Origin: Gemmatimonas phototrophica
Lineage (GTDB): Bacteria > Latescibacterota > UBA2968 > UBA8231
Assembly (NCBI GenBank): GCA_945861755.1
Contig: CAMAVQ010000014.1
Coordinates: 1-46,911 of the forward strand
Length of the DNA: 46,911 nt
Direction of reading: 5' to 3'
Shown here: one piece after another, positions 35,517 to 44,115 of the stretch
Layout: each line of letters starts with the position of its first letter
Position numbering within the stretch: position 1 is the stretch's first letter
The notes under the pieces: generated by a model
Databases searched by the model: none
Told to the model about the DNA's origin: nothing
Seen by the model: only the letters and a program-made list of their open reading frames with translations
Position numbers and translations under genes: made by a program

Positions 35517-36583
35517 GGCTGCTCGACCGCTACCTGCTGCGCCGCTATCTGTTCTGTCTGGGCGCCGCGGTCCTGGCCTTGCTGCTGGTGGCGGTGATTG
35601 TGGACCTCATCGAACACATCGACACCTTCATCGACTATCACACCACGCCCGGCCAGTTTGTTCGTTATTACTGCTACCACGGCCCCTACTGGATCGCCCT
35701 GACCCTTCCTATTGCCACGCTGCTGGGCACCCTCTTCTCGCTTACCAGCCTAGCCCGCGCCAATGAGCTGACGGCCATGAAGGCGGCCGGCATCAGCCTC
35801 TACCGGCTGCTGCTTCCCCTCTTTGGTTTCTCGCTGGTCTTCAGCGGTCTGGCCTTCTTTTTTAACGACCAAGTGGTTCCCGAGGCCACCTATCGCTACC
35901 GGGCCGTGTGGGACGAGATCCGGGGCGTCGGCCGCGCCGACGGTTCGCGCAAGCAGGTATTGCTGCAGGACGTGGGTGGGCAGCTCTTATTTGCCCGTTC
36001 CTACGACGCCCTCAGGCAGCGGGCCAGCGAGGTCAGTTGCGAAGAGGAACACGCCGGCAAAGTGGTGCGGCGGCTGGAGGGCCGGCGGCTGGAATGGCGA
36101 GACAGCTGCTGGGTGCTGCTGGAGGGACACGAGTACCGCTTTGGGGAGGACGGGATCCAGGTCGACGCCTTTGCCGAACGCACCTTGCCCGCACTCACCC
36201 TGAAGCCGGCAGACCTTGCCCAGCAGCAAAAGAAAACGGAGGAAATGGACTACGGAGAATTGCGGGCCTTTATTGCCCGGGCCCAGGCCAACGGGGAGGA
36301 TTCCACCCGCCAGCAGGTGGACCTGCACCTCAAGATCGCCTTTCCCTTCACCTGCTTCGTCATCGTCCTGCTGGGGGCACCCCTTGCTGCCGACGCTCGG
36401 CGCACCGGCCTGGCCGGCAGTTTTGGCAAAGGGACGCTTATATGTTTTGTGTACTACAGCTGCGTCAAGGCCGGACAGGCATTGGGGTGGAACGAGCAAC
36501 TCTCCCCGGAACTGGGGGCCTGGCTGCCCAATCTGATCTTCGGGGCTTTGGGTCTGGCGCTGCTGTGGCGGTCCCCAAAATAA
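35513..36583 (+). CDS. lptG: LptG-like lipopolysaccharide export permease
   Basis: The second YjgP/YjgQ permease, 356 residues, pairs with the preceding one. It starts MRLLDRYLLRRYLFCLGAAVLALLLVAVIVDLIEHIDTF (helix 1), then LTLPIATLLGTLFSLTSLARANELTAMKAAGISLYRLLLP with the coupling helix, a periplasmic beta-rich part (residues about 135-250), and C-terminal helices AFPFTCFVIVLLGAPLAADARRTG and LPNLIFGALGLALLW. ATG at 35513 overlaps the lptF stop, so the two are co-translated. Which is F and which is G is conventional here. The downstream neighbour is convergent, 7 bases away. LptB is not in the window. Confidence 0.9.
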   Translation: MRLLDRYLLRRYLFCLGAAVLALLLVAVIVDLIEHIDTFIDYHTTPGQFVRYYCYHGPYWIALTLPIATLLGTLFSLTSLARANELTAMKAAGISLYRLLLPLFGFSLVFSGLAFFFNDQVVPEATYRYRAVWDEIRGVGRADGSRKQVLLQDVGGQLLFARSYDALRQRASEVSCEEEHAGKVVRRLEGRRLEWRDSCWVLLEGHEYRFGEDGIQVDAFAERTLPALTLKPADLAQQQKKTEEMDYGELRAFIARAQANGEDSTRQQVDLHLKIAFPFTCFVIVLLGAPLAADARRTGLAGSFGKGTLICFVYYSCVKAGQALGWNEQLSPELGAWLPNLIFGALGLALLWRSPK

Positions 36584-36590
36584 TCCCCGG

Positions 36591-37685
36591 CTAGGCCAGG
36601 CGCTGCTGCAGGTGATAGATTTTCAATTTCAGGCCGGGCGAACGCTGCTTCCACTCCTCCAACAACGAGGTCGCCTGCACCCCGGAGGGACCCTCCAGCC
36701 TGAAACTTAGTTCCACCAACAACTGAGCCAGGCGCACCAGCCGGTCTTCCGAGGCCTTGAAGGTCAGACGCTCAAAGTGTTTGAGCAGCTCCGGTCCCAG
36801 CAAAGCATCCGCCTGGTTGAGCGCCAGGCGCAGGAAGGGGGCATGGCGCCGGGCAAAGGGCTCATCCTCGCCACTGCGGCTGAGTAGGTGGCGCAAGAGC
36901 TCGATGGTCGGTCCCCGCTGCAGGGCCCGCTCAGCCAGCCGGGAAAAAAGGTGCCAGTTGCGCGCCCGGCCCGCCGAAGCCAGTCCCTTTTCCGAGGCCC
37001 ATTCGGGCTTGCCCTTCTCTTCGACAAAAAGCTCAAAGAGCGGCAGTTGCGGCAGACTGCAGAACAACGCCCCCAGGCCCTCGCTTTCGACTTCGGCCCA
37101 TTCCTCCTCCAGCAGATGTGCCACCAGTTCGCCCAGCAAGGGCGGATGTAAGGCGCGCAGTTTGTGCAGCAGGACACGCACCAAATCCGGTGTTAGGCCG
37201 GCCTTGAAAGCCCGCACCAGCGAAGCCAGGGTCTTCCTGCCCAGAGGCAGCCCTAGAACCGCCTCGCGGGCAACGCGGCTGTGGGGGTCAAACAGGAACT
37301 CCTGCACCTCCTCGGCCTGCCGCAAACACCATACTAGCGCACCCCGCACCCCTGGGTCCTCTTCTTCCCGGGCCTGGGCCAGCACCCGCCGGATCCCCGA
37401 TGGCGACGAGAGCCATTGCCGGTGGTAACCCAGCAGCTGGGCAGCGACCAGCCGGCGGGGATCGGTGGCCTGGCCCAAGATCTCCCAGATCACCTCCTGC
37501 CCTTCGGGGGTGGGCACCAACTGGCGGAGTTGTTCCACCGCGCGGGCCTGGGCGCTGGGTATGCCCTGCTCAACCACCTGGCCCAACAGAGCGCCCAGAT
37601 CTGCCGGAGCACTGGGGATCGCCACCTGCGGCGGCGGCGTATCCACCGGTGCGAGGCTGAAGAACTGACGTATATCCATTACCAT
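36591..37685 (-). CDS. All-helical HEAT-like repeat protein
   Basis: This 364-residue protein has no membrane segment or signal peptide. From residue ~30 on it is an alternation of amphipathic helices in pairs, such as VIWEILGQATDPRRLVAAQLLG, VRGALVWCLRQAEEVQEFLFD, SRVAREAVLGLPL and LVRVLLHKLRALHPPLLGELVAHLL, which is the HEAT/ARM style of superhelix used for protein binding. No catalytic motif seen. GAGGATCAGC precedes the ATG at 37685. It lies 17 bases after the HTH-PAS gene in the same direction, so the two are probably one unit, and it may be a scaffold for that regulator. Function not recognised. Confidence 0.65.
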   Translation of the reverse strand: MVMDIRQFFSLAPVDTPPPQVAIPSAPADLGALLGQVVEQGIPSAQARAVEQLRQLVPTPEGQEVIWEILGQATDPRRLVAAQLLGYHRQWLSSPSGIRRVLAQAREEEDPGVRGALVWCLRQAEEVQEFLFDPHSRVAREAVLGLPLGRKTLASLVRAFKAGLTPDLVRVLLHKLRALHPPLLGELVAHLLEEEWAEVESEGLGALFCSLPQLPLFELFVEEKGKPEWASEKGLASAGRARNWHLFSRLAERALQRGPTIELLRHLLSRSGEDEPFARRHAPFLRLALNQADALLGPELLKHFERLTFKASEDRLVRLAQLLVELSFRLEGPSGVQATSLLEEWKQRSPGLKLKIYHLQQRLA

Positions 37686-37702
37686 GCTGATCCTCTACCA
37701 GT

Positions 37703-38521
37703 TCAGGAGTTGATCCCAGGGAACTCCGCGCCTCCGGAGGCAGGAGGGCTTACCAGCAGGCCGGCCAATATCCAGCGCATCTGTTCCACCGCCGCCCTGG
37801 CCAGCCCGAGTTCCTGGTAGGCCGGATTTTCTAGAAACCGTTCCAGCACCTCCAGCGGTTCGACAAACCCCAGGCGCAGTCGGGCGAAAAACGCCTCCTG
37901 GAAGCTGGCCTGAATCTGCGCCAGTTCCTCGCGCACCGACACGTCCTGTACCACGATGACCACGCCAAGGGGCGGACACGGGCGCACCTCCACTTCCAGC
38001 GCAAAGGGCCGGCGCCTGGTGAAAGAGAGCACCGTGCCGCCGGCCAGCACCTGGGTCGGATCCACCCCGGTGAGCTGCTCGAAAGCTTTCCCGTCGAAAC
38101 TCTCCCGGGGAATACCCATCCAACTGATCGCCCGTTCGTTGGCCCGATCCAGACTGCCATCTGCCCTGAGCAGGGCCAGCCCAAAAGGCAGGGCTTCCAG
38201 CCAGGTCCCAAAAGGTTCGGTGCCTCCAGGCCCTTCTCGGCGGGCCAGTCCGTTTGGCGTGCGCGTCAGGGTGGGGGTGGGTTTTTCCCCCACCTCGCTG
38301 AGATCCAGGACATATCCTCGCTGGCCTTGGGCCTTCAGGAACTGCCCCTGGCACAGTTCGCCCAGGGCAGCGGCCACTTCGGTGCGCGAGACCCCCAGGC
38401 GAAGGGCCAATTCCTGTAGGTCGTCGTCGAGAAAGGGGTTGGACAGGTACTCTTCTAGCAGGTGCCTTTTGCAGCCGGCCTGGTTAGGCTGGGGCAGCAT
38501 GAGCAAATCGATGACCTTCAT
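37703..38521 (-). CDS. Winged-helix plus PAS domain regulator
   Basis: The 272-residue protein has two parts. Residues 1-80 look like a winged helix-turn-helix: LLEEYLSNPFLDDDLQELALRLGVSRTEVAAALGELCQGQFLKAQGQRGYVLDL. Residues ~105-210 are a PAS domain: LEALPFGLALLRADGSLDRANERAISWMGIP, FEQLTGVDP, RRRPFALEVEVRP and VVIVVQDVS. The remaining helices resemble a histidine-kinase dimerisation part without phospho-acceptor His or ATPase. It may bind DNA in response to a PAS ligand. ATG 38521 follows AAAGGA; the longer frame to 38560 is not needed. Divergent from fliG. Confidence 0.65.
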   Translation of the reverse strand: MKVIDLLMLPQPNQAGCKRHLLEEYLSNPFLDDDLQELALRLGVSRTEVAAALGELCQGQFLKAQGQRGYVLDLSEVGEKPTPTLTRTPNGLARREGPGGTEPFGTWLEALPFGLALLRADGSLDRANERAISWMGIPRESFDGKAFEQLTGVDPTQVLAGGTVLSFTRRRPFALEVEVRPCPPLGVVIVVQDVSVREELAQIQASFQEAFFARLRLGFVEPLEVLERFLENPAYQELGLARAAVEQMRWILAGLLVSPPASGGAEFPGINS

Positions 38522-38897
38522 GCCCTGAGTGTCCTTTCGCCGGGACAGAGAGCGAGGCACAGATTAAAAGAGGGGCAGAGGAGGAGTTGATGTGGGGAAA
38601 CGTGGGGGGGAATTACTGATTTTATAGGGTGTTAAGGGTGTCCGAAATATAAACCCCCTTTTTGCCCTGCGCAAGTTGAGAATAGCTGGTCCTTTTTTTG
38701 CACTATCGAATGAAAAGGGAACACAGACCCCAGCCTTTCCAAGACCTAAAAACAGGAAATACAATATCTTGAATACCAATCGTCAGGCAACGCTCAGCGG
38801 GGACCCGGGAATTTCTTTCTCAGCGGCCCAGAAATATGCGGCCCAGTCCAAAAAAAGGGAGGCCACCCGCCCCACCAGAAGAGAACCCCTGCCGGAT
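38522..38897. promoter_or_regulatory. Intergenic region between HTH-PAS gene and fliG
   Basis: These 376 bases have no supported gene. The fliG frame is open from 38676 but begins there with TTG and adds 74 residues without FliG similarity. On the plus strand TTTCCA (38736-38741), 18 bases and TACAAT (38760-38765) is a weak promoter candidate for fliG. No flagellar sigma-28 or sigma-54 site was seen. Confidence 0.5.
38646..38674 (-). promoter_or_regulatory. Candidate promoter of the HTH-PAS/HEAT pair
   Basis: On the minus strand TTGCGC (38669-38674), a 17-base spacer and TATATT (38646-38651), giving a leader of about 120 bases. A TATAAA lies further down in the same direction (near 38624). 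Confidence 0.35.
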
Positions 38898-39923
38898 ATG
38901 GATTCCAGGGGGGATTTTGCCGGGGAGACCGAACTCAGCTCGCGGCAGAAGGCCGCAGTGTTGATGATTGCCCTGGGGCAAGAAGGGGCCGCTGAGATTA
39001 TGCAGTTCCTCAACGAGGGGGAGATCGAGAGCCTCACCCAGTCCATCGCCGAGTTCAAACATCTGTCGGTGGAGATGCAGGACGAGGCCCTGGTCGAGTT
39101 TGAGCAACACCTGCTGGCTGGTGAATATCTCAGCCAGGGCGGTCTCGAATTTGCCCGAGGTACCCTGGAGCGGGCGGTGGGCACGCGCAAGGCGCAGGAG
39201 ATCCTCGACCGCATCACCGGCACCCTCTCCTCTGGCTTCCATCTGCTCAAGAATGTTCCGGCCGAACAGCTGGCCCCGTTCATCTCCCACGAACACCCCC
39301 AGACCATCGCCCTGATCCTCTCGCAGCTAGACCCCCGCCAGGCCGCCGGCATCCTCTCTCAATTGCCCGAGCACACCCAGTCGGAAGTGGCTTACCGCAT
39401 CGCCACCATGAACAACATCACGCCCGCGGTCCTCAAGCAAATCGAGGACAGCCTGGCCGGGAACTTGTTAGATATCCTGGGCGGCAACAAAGACGTGGGC
39501 GGCCCCAAGGTCACCGCCGACATCCTCAACCTCACCGGCACCAGCGTCGAACGCAGCGTGCTGGAACAGATCGACATCCAGGATCCGGAGGTCGCCGAGA
39601 CCGTCCGCAATATGATGTTCGTCTTTGAGGATATCTGCTCCTTGAGCGACCGCGAGGTGCAGGTCATGCTGCGCGAGGTGGAACAGAAAGATCTGGTGGT
39701 AGCCCTCAAGGCGGCCAGCGAAGAAGTGAAGGATAAGATCCTCAACAACATGTCCGAGCGGGTCCGGCTCTTCATGGAGGAGGAGATGGAATTCCTCGGC
39801 CCCATGCGCCTGAGCGAAGTGGAGACGGTGCAACTGCGCATCGTACACAAGATCCGCCAGCTCGAGGACCAGGGCCAGCTCAAGATCTCCCTCAAGGGCG
39901 GGGCCGGCGACACTTTTGTGTGA
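38898..39923 (+). CDS. fliG: Flagellar motor switch protein FliG
   Basis: FliG is the C-ring protein that meets the stator and sets rotation. From the ATG at 38898 the product is 341 residues, the normal length. It has the N domain (LSSRQKAAVLMIALGQEGAAEIMQFL), the middle ARM domain with the EHPQ motif (SHEHPQTIALILSQLD, AGILSQLPEH), and the C-terminal torque domain FEDICSLSDREVQVMLREV, DLVVALKAASEEV, with the charged residues of that helix. The ribosome site is weak. No other flagellar gene (fliF, fliH, fliM) is beside it; its neighbours are the HTH-PAS regulator and convergent selA. Its stop is directly adjacent to the selA stop. Confidence 0.95.
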   Translation: MDSRGDFAGETELSSRQKAAVLMIALGQEGAAEIMQFLNEGEIESLTQSIAEFKHLSVEMQDEALVEFEQHLLAGEYLSQGGLEFARGTLERAVGTRKAQEILDRITGTLSSGFHLLKNVPAEQLAPFISHEHPQTIALILSQLDPRQAAGILSQLPEHTQSEVAYRIATMNNITPAVLKQIEDSLAGNLLDILGGNKDVGGPKVTADILNLTGTSVERSVLEQIDIQDPEVAETVRNMMFVFEDICSLSDREVQVMLREVEQKDLVVALKAASEEVKDKILNNMSERVRLFMEEEMEFLGPMRLSEVETVQLRIVHKIRQLEDQGQLKISLKGGAGDTFV

Positions 39924-41327
39924 TCATCCCCCGACCACTACTCCGGCCAGCGCCGCCCCCACCATGGCCACCTCGTCCTCGCGCACGGTGCGCAGATCCA
40001 GCACCAGGCAATCGCGCTGGATGCGCCCCACCACCGGAGGGCGACCCAACCGCAGCCGGCGGGCGAGTTCCTCGGCCGTGTAATAGCGGGGCGCCAGCAC
40101 CAGCGCCCGGCTGGGCAGCTCTTCGAGCGGCAAGGCCCCGCTGCCGATCTGGGCGACCGAATCCTCTATGGTAGGCCGCAGTGCCTCCCCCACCGCCGCT
40201 GGCAGGGCAGCCAGCAGGGCCTGGGCCCGGGCCTCGACCCGCTCCACGGCCTCGCTCATCATGCCCAACACCGGATGGAACTGGGGCAGCAGGTGTGGTG
40301 CGAGGCGAAATAGGCGCAAAGTGGCCTCTAACCCCGCCAGGATCAGCTTGTCGCAGCGCAACGCGCGCATCAGGGGGTTTTTTTCCATCGGTTCCAGATA
40401 GCTCCGCCGGCCAACCACAATGCCGCACTGGGGACCGCCCAGCACCTTGTCGCCGCTGAAGCTGACCAGGTCTGCCCCGGCTTCCAGTTCGCGCCGGACC
40501 ACCGGCTCGTAGGGCAACCCCCAAGCGCGCAGGTCCTCCAGCACCCCCCCACCTAAATCGTGGGCCAGGGGAAGGCCCGCCCTGCGGCCCAACTCTACCA
40601 ACTCGGGGGTCTCCACCCGGGCGGTGAAGCCCTGCACCCGGTAGTTACTGGGATGGACCCTTAAAATCAGCCCGGTCTCGGGGCCGATCGCCTCGGCGTA
40701 ATCCCGCAGGTGCGTGCGGTTGGTGGTGCCCACCTCGCGGATCTGCGCCCCGCTGGCGGCGATGATGTCGGGAATACGAAAGGCCCCCCCGATCTCCACC
40801 AACTCACCCCGCGACACCAGCACCTGCCGGTCCCTGGCCAGGGTGTTGAGGACCAGCAGCACCGCGGCGGCGTTGTTGTTGACCACTAACGCGGTCTCTG
40901 CCCCACTCAGCTCGGCCAACAAAACCCGCACGTGGTTCCCCCGCGCCCCCCGTGTTCCCTGCTCCAGGTCGATCTCCAGGGCGCAATAATTCTCGGCCAC
41001 CGCCGCGATGGCCTGGCGGGCAGCCGGGGCCAGGGGCGCCCGCCCCAATCCGGTGTGCAGAATGACCCCGGTGGCATTGATCGCCCGGCCGAGGCTGGGT
41101 TCCGCCGCTTTTGCGGCCAGACTCACCAACTCCACCTCGGCCCGGTCTAGCAGTTGCTGCCGGTCCTCACCCATCGCGCCGGCTTGCAGACCGGCGCGCA
41201 ACTGTGCCAGCACCTGCCGCACCAGCGCCGCGACAAAGTCACGCCGGTATAGTGCCAGCAACTCGACGGCCCCGGGGGTGCCCAGGACTTGTTCCACTGC
41301 TGGAAGCGCTCTCAATCTCTCGGTCAT
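39924..41327 (-). CDS. selA: L-seryl-tRNA(Sec) selenium transferase SelA
   Basis: SelA converts seryl-tRNA(Sec) to selenocysteinyl-tRNA(Sec) with selenophosphate. The 467-residue PLP enzyme has the N-terminal tRNA-binding helices (LPAVEQVLGTPGAVELL), INATGVILHTGLGRAPLA, YCALEIDLEQGTRGAR, VNNNAAAVLLVLNTLA, REVGTTNRTHLRDYAEAI and SFSGDKVLGGPQCGIVVG, where the Lys of GDK binds PLP. Length is typical. It shows that the genome uses UGA as selenocysteine somewhere. selB, selC and selD are not in the window, although selA and selB are often neighbours. The ATG at 41327 has no clear ribosome site. Confidence 0.97.
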   Translation of the reverse strand: MTERLRALPAVEQVLGTPGAVELLALYRRDFVAALVRQVLAQLRAGLQAGAMGEDRQQLLDRAEVELVSLAAKAAEPSLGRAINATGVILHTGLGRAPLAPAARQAIAAVAENYCALEIDLEQGTRGARGNHVRVLLAELSGAETALVVNNNAAAVLLVLNTLARDRQVLVSRGELVEIGGAFRIPDIIAASGAQIREVGTTNRTHLRDYAEAIGPETGLILRVHPSNYRVQGFTARVETPELVELGRRAGLPLAHDLGGGVLEDLRAWGLPYEPVVRRELEAGADLVSFSGDKVLGGPQCGIVVGRRSYLEPMEKNPLMRALRCDKLILAGLEATLRLFRLAPHLLPQFHPVLGMMSEAVERVEARAQALLAALPAAVGEALRPTIEDSVAQIGSGALPLEELPSRALVLAPRYYTAEELARRLRLGRPPVVGRIQRDCLVLDLRTVREDEVAMVGAALAGVVVGG

Positions 41328-41379
41328 ACTCAGAGAATACGGGTACCCCCCTCAACCCGGCAAGCAGCTGCTTTTGCCT

Positions 41380-41408
41380 TTGCACTATTATCATCTAGGT
41401 TTTATACT
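41380..41408 (+). promoter_or_regulatory. Candidate promoter of the LysM amidase gene
   Basis: TTGCAC at 41380-41385, a 17-base spacer and TATACT at 41403-41408. The start would be near 41415 and the leader about 80 bases. The region 41328-41496 between selA and this gene holds nothing else recognised. Confidence 0.5.
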
Positions 41409-41496
41409 TGCGTTATCCCCGGTGCCTCCCCCGGCGCTGTCCCGGATGGTATCCCCCCTGTCCAGTCCTTCTCCTGTAGTCCTTTTTGGGTTACCC

Positions 41497-43662
41497 ATGC
41501 GTTGGTCGTACTGTGTCCTGGTGGTCCTGCTCGTATGTGTGATGCCCAGCCAGGCACCTGCCAAAAAAAGCAAAAAGCCCCAGGACCAGGTCTATGTGGT
41601 CAAGCGCGGCGAAACGCTCAGCGCCATCGCCGAGCGTTACCAGCTCTCGGTAGCTCAACTGCGCAAGTCCAACCGCCTGCGGGGCGACCGACTCCGCGTG
41701 GGCCAGCGACTGAAGCTCCCGGCCGGTGCCCGACCGGCCTGGCACCGGGTGGACAAGGGCGAAACCTTGGTCAGGATCGCCCGGACCTACGGTGTGGACC
41801 TGGACCAACTGCGCCAGCTCAACCAGCTGAGTGGCGACCGTATCCTGGTGGGCCAGCGACTGCGCCTCAGCGCGCCCGAGTCGACCCTTGCGGCCCAGCC
41901 CACTGCCCTGGTTCCGCGTCCGCCCAAAGCAGGCAACCCGGGCAGGGAGGCAAGTCCTTCCGCGGACACGGCCCTGTTGCCGCCGACGCCAGACCCTTTC
42001 CGGAACGAGTTGCCCGAGGCTGCCGATACCACGGCGCAGGACAACCCTGACTCCACCACCACTGGAGAAGAAGAGGACCTGCCCCCCTTCGACTATCTGG
42101 TCCAGAAGGGGGAGTCCCTGGTCGAAATCGCCCAGCGCTTCGACCTGCCCCCCGGCCTCTTGCGCCAGCTCAATAATCTGAAAGAAGATCGGCTTCACCC
42201 CGGGCAAAAGCTGCGCCTGCGCCCTTCGGCCCTCGATGAGGGCATCCACATCGTGCGACCCGGCCAAACCCTCACTGCCATCGCCCGCTCCTACCGGCTA
42301 GCGGTGGACAAGCTGCGCGAACTCAACGGCCTGGATGAGGACGGCAAGATCCTGGTCGGCCAGAAGCTCCGGCTGCGGACCACGGCCAAAGACGTACACA
42401 TTGTCGAGCGCGGGGATGCCTTGTGGGAAATCGCCAGCGCCTACGGCATCGATGCCGAGGAACTCAAACGCATCAACGGCCTCAACTCGGAGGAGATCTA
42501 CCCCGGCCAGGAATTAAAACTGAGTCCCAGAAAAGCCGAAACCTTCGCCCTGTACAAAGTGGAACCCGGCGACAACCTCAGCGAGATCGCCCGCCTCCAC
42601 CAGATGAGTCTCCCCGAACTGCGGCGCCTGAACAAACTCCAAGGCTCGGTGATCCATCCGGGCGCCCAGCTAAAGGTCAAACCCATGCTCGGCGACACCG
42701 AAGCCTTACAAACAGCCGAGGTCAACTGGGACAGCCTGCGCGTCCCCCTCAGGGAGTTGGGGGAGATCGAGTGCGAAAACGGCCCCTACTATCGCGACCG
42801 CCCCAAGGCGCCTCACCAGCTCCAGCCCAACTATTTTGAAAACCCACCCCATTCGCCACTTCAGTCTTATGAGCGAGCCAGGCGGCTGTGGCAGGCCTTT
42901 GCCGGCTCGGTAGAACAATTGCCCCCGCTCAGTTCGGCACTCAAGGGCTGGAATTTCGTCCTCGACCCAGGACATGGGGGGTTAGATCCGGGGGCAGTGG
43001 TCCAGGTCATGGACGGCAACGGCAACAAAGTCTATGTAGTCGAGGACGAATATGTCTACGACATCACCCTGCGGGTCTATGTCCTTTTGTGCCGGCATGG
43101 CGCCCAGGCTGAGCTGACCTTGCTGAGCCCCAACCATCTCCTGCGCCACAGCAACCCGGCGGCCCAGACCTTTGTCAACGAAAAGAACGAGGTCTACAAC
43201 AGCCGCAAGTTCAACGAGCCCAACAACGCCGGGTCCTGGCCACGCGGTGGCCGGGGAGGCAACCTCAACGCCCGGGTACACATCGCCGAGCAGCTTTTCG
43301 GGCACACCCCGGTAAATCGCCGCATCTTCCTCTCCTTCCATGCCGACATCGATCCCCGGGCCCCCGAGGCCCCGCTGGTCCTCTATTACCAGGGCAAACA
43401 GGGCCGCCGCGATTCGGTTTCGAAGAATTTTGCCCGCACTATGCTGCCCTCCCTGGGCGCCGGTGCCCACATGCGGGGCCAGTCCCTGGCGGTGCTGCGC
43501 AACAATCCGGCCGGAGTCAAGGTGCTGCTCGAATTGCGCAACCTGGCCTACACCGACCACGGCTGGGCCCTGCGCTTTGAACAATTGCGCCAGCGCGATG
43601 CCGAAAAAGTGATCAAAGGCATCCTCGAATACAGCCGCGCCCAGACCCTCAGCAGCAAATAA
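41497..43662 (+). CDS. Six-LysM N-acetylmuramoyl-L-alanine amidase (Amidase_3)
   Basis: The 721-residue exported protein has a signal peptide (MRWSYCVLVVLLVCVMPSQA). Six LysM domains follow at about residues 32-75, 81-124, 198-242, 249-294, 299-342 and 351-395, split by a Pro/Ser/Thr-rich linker (125-195). The C-terminal amidase (485-715) has the zinc set of Amidase_3: His493 (DPGHGGLDPG), a Glu in VVEDEYVYD, His615 (LSFHADID) and Glu679 (LLELRNL). It should cleave the stem peptide from MurNAc, as AmiC-type cell-separation enzymes do, with LysM holding the glycan. The frame starts far upstream within selA antisense; the ATG at 41497 is chosen for the signal sequence. Confidence 0.92.
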   Translation: MRWSYCVLVVLLVCVMPSQAPAKKSKKPQDQVYVVKRGETLSAIAERYQLSVAQLRKSNRLRGDRLRVGQRLKLPAGARPAWHRVDKGETLVRIARTYGVDLDQLRQLNQLSGDRILVGQRLRLSAPESTLAAQPTALVPRPPKAGNPGREASPSADTALLPPTPDPFRNELPEAADTTAQDNPDSTTTGEEEDLPPFDYLVQKGESLVEIAQRFDLPPGLLRQLNNLKEDRLHPGQKLRLRPSALDEGIHIVRPGQTLTAIARSYRLAVDKLRELNGLDEDGKILVGQKLRLRTTAKDVHIVERGDALWEIASAYGIDAEELKRINGLNSEEIYPGQELKLSPRKAETFALYKVEPGDNLSEIARLHQMSLPELRRLNKLQGSVIHPGAQLKVKPMLGDTEALQTAEVNWDSLRVPLRELGEIECENGPYYRDRPKAPHQLQPNYFENPPHSPLQSYERARRLWQAFAGSVEQLPPLSSALKGWNFVLDPGHGGLDPGAVVQVMDGNGNKVYVVEDEYVYDITLRVYVLLCRHGAQAELTLLSPNHLLRHSNPAAQTFVNEKNEVYNSRKFNEPNNAGSWPRGGRGGNLNARVHIAEQLFGHTPVNRRIFLSFHADIDPRAPEAPLVLYYQGKQGRRDSVSKNFARTMLPSLGAGAHMRGQSLAVLRNNPAGVKVLLELRNLAYTDHGWALRFEQLRQRDAEKVIKGILEYSRAQTLSSK

Positions 43663-43665
43663 AAA

Positions 43666-43701
43666 AGCGCTCCGGGGACGAATCCCGAAGCGCTGCTTTT
43701 T
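43666..43701. terminator. Bidirectional Rho-independent terminator
   Basis: AGCGCT...AGCGCT arms plus inner CGGG/CCCG pairs (one mismatch) form the stem. There is a T5 run on the plus side and an A6 run on the other, so it can end both the amidase gene and the convergent small gene. Confidence 0.88.
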
Positions 43702-43717
43702 CCTACTTTTACTGGCC

Positions 43718-43954
43718 CTAGAAAGACCCCGCGATTCGGCGGGCGGCCCGGCGCACCACCTCTGGTTCGAGGCCAGCCAGTTCGCACCACGGATCAATGC
43801 GCTGACTTTCGATAAAAAGAATCTCAGGGGTGCTGTCCTCGGTCTCGTCCGTCTTCGAAATCTCCCTCAAGGTGCTCAGGATCATGGCGTTGGCCAGCCT
43901 GCGGTAAGCCAGGCAAATCCGTTCGCTGTTGGCGGCGTCGTGGTCGGTTCGCAT
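43718..43954 (-). CDS. Small protein of unknown function, 78 residues
   Basis: Starts MRTDHDAANSERICLAYRRLANAMILSTLREI. After an acidic stretch (SKTDETEDSTPE) it ends ILFIESQRIDPWCELAGLEPEVVRRAARRIAGSF. The C-terminal pattern, an aromatic or Trp-Cys pair followed by LAGL-x-P-x-x-VRR, recalls small proteins seen in bacterial genomes and phages and may be DNA- or protein-binding; this is recollection and not a match. No signal or membrane helix. I use ATG 43954 with GGA 8 bases upstream; a GTG at 43993 is an alternative. It ends at the bidirectional terminator and seems to be transcribed alone. Confidence 0.55.
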   Translation of the reverse strand: MRTDHDAANSERICLAYRRLANAMILSTLREISKTDETEDSTPEILFIESQRIDPWCELAGLEPEVVRRAARRIAGSF

Positions 43955-44003
43955 AAGACAATCCTGGTCGTTTAATGGGAAGGTCTCAACCACATGCCCT
44001 ATT

Positions 44004-44033
44004 AATCTACGGATTTTCAGATGTAATTTTCAA
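44004..44033 (-). promoter_or_regulatory. Candidate promoter of the 78-residue protein gene
   Basis: On the minus strand TTGAAA (44028-44033), an 18-base spacer and TAGATT (44004-44009), in an AT-rich gap of 161 bases. Start near 43997. Confidence 0.38.
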
Positions 44034-44115
44034 AAATATTTACCAAAACCCCAAAATAAGTGCCGCACTCCACCAGCAAACAAGATCTCCCTTTCAATTA
44101 ACCTTTGCGTAAACA

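Noticed and set aside
38676..38897. 74-residue N-terminal extension of FliG
   Set aside because: It begins with TTG, has no FliG similarity, and the ATG at 38898 gives the normal 341 residues.
38522..38897. Possible c-di-GMP riboswitch upstream of fliG
   Set aside because: The conserved core and paired-loop sequences of the known classes are not present.
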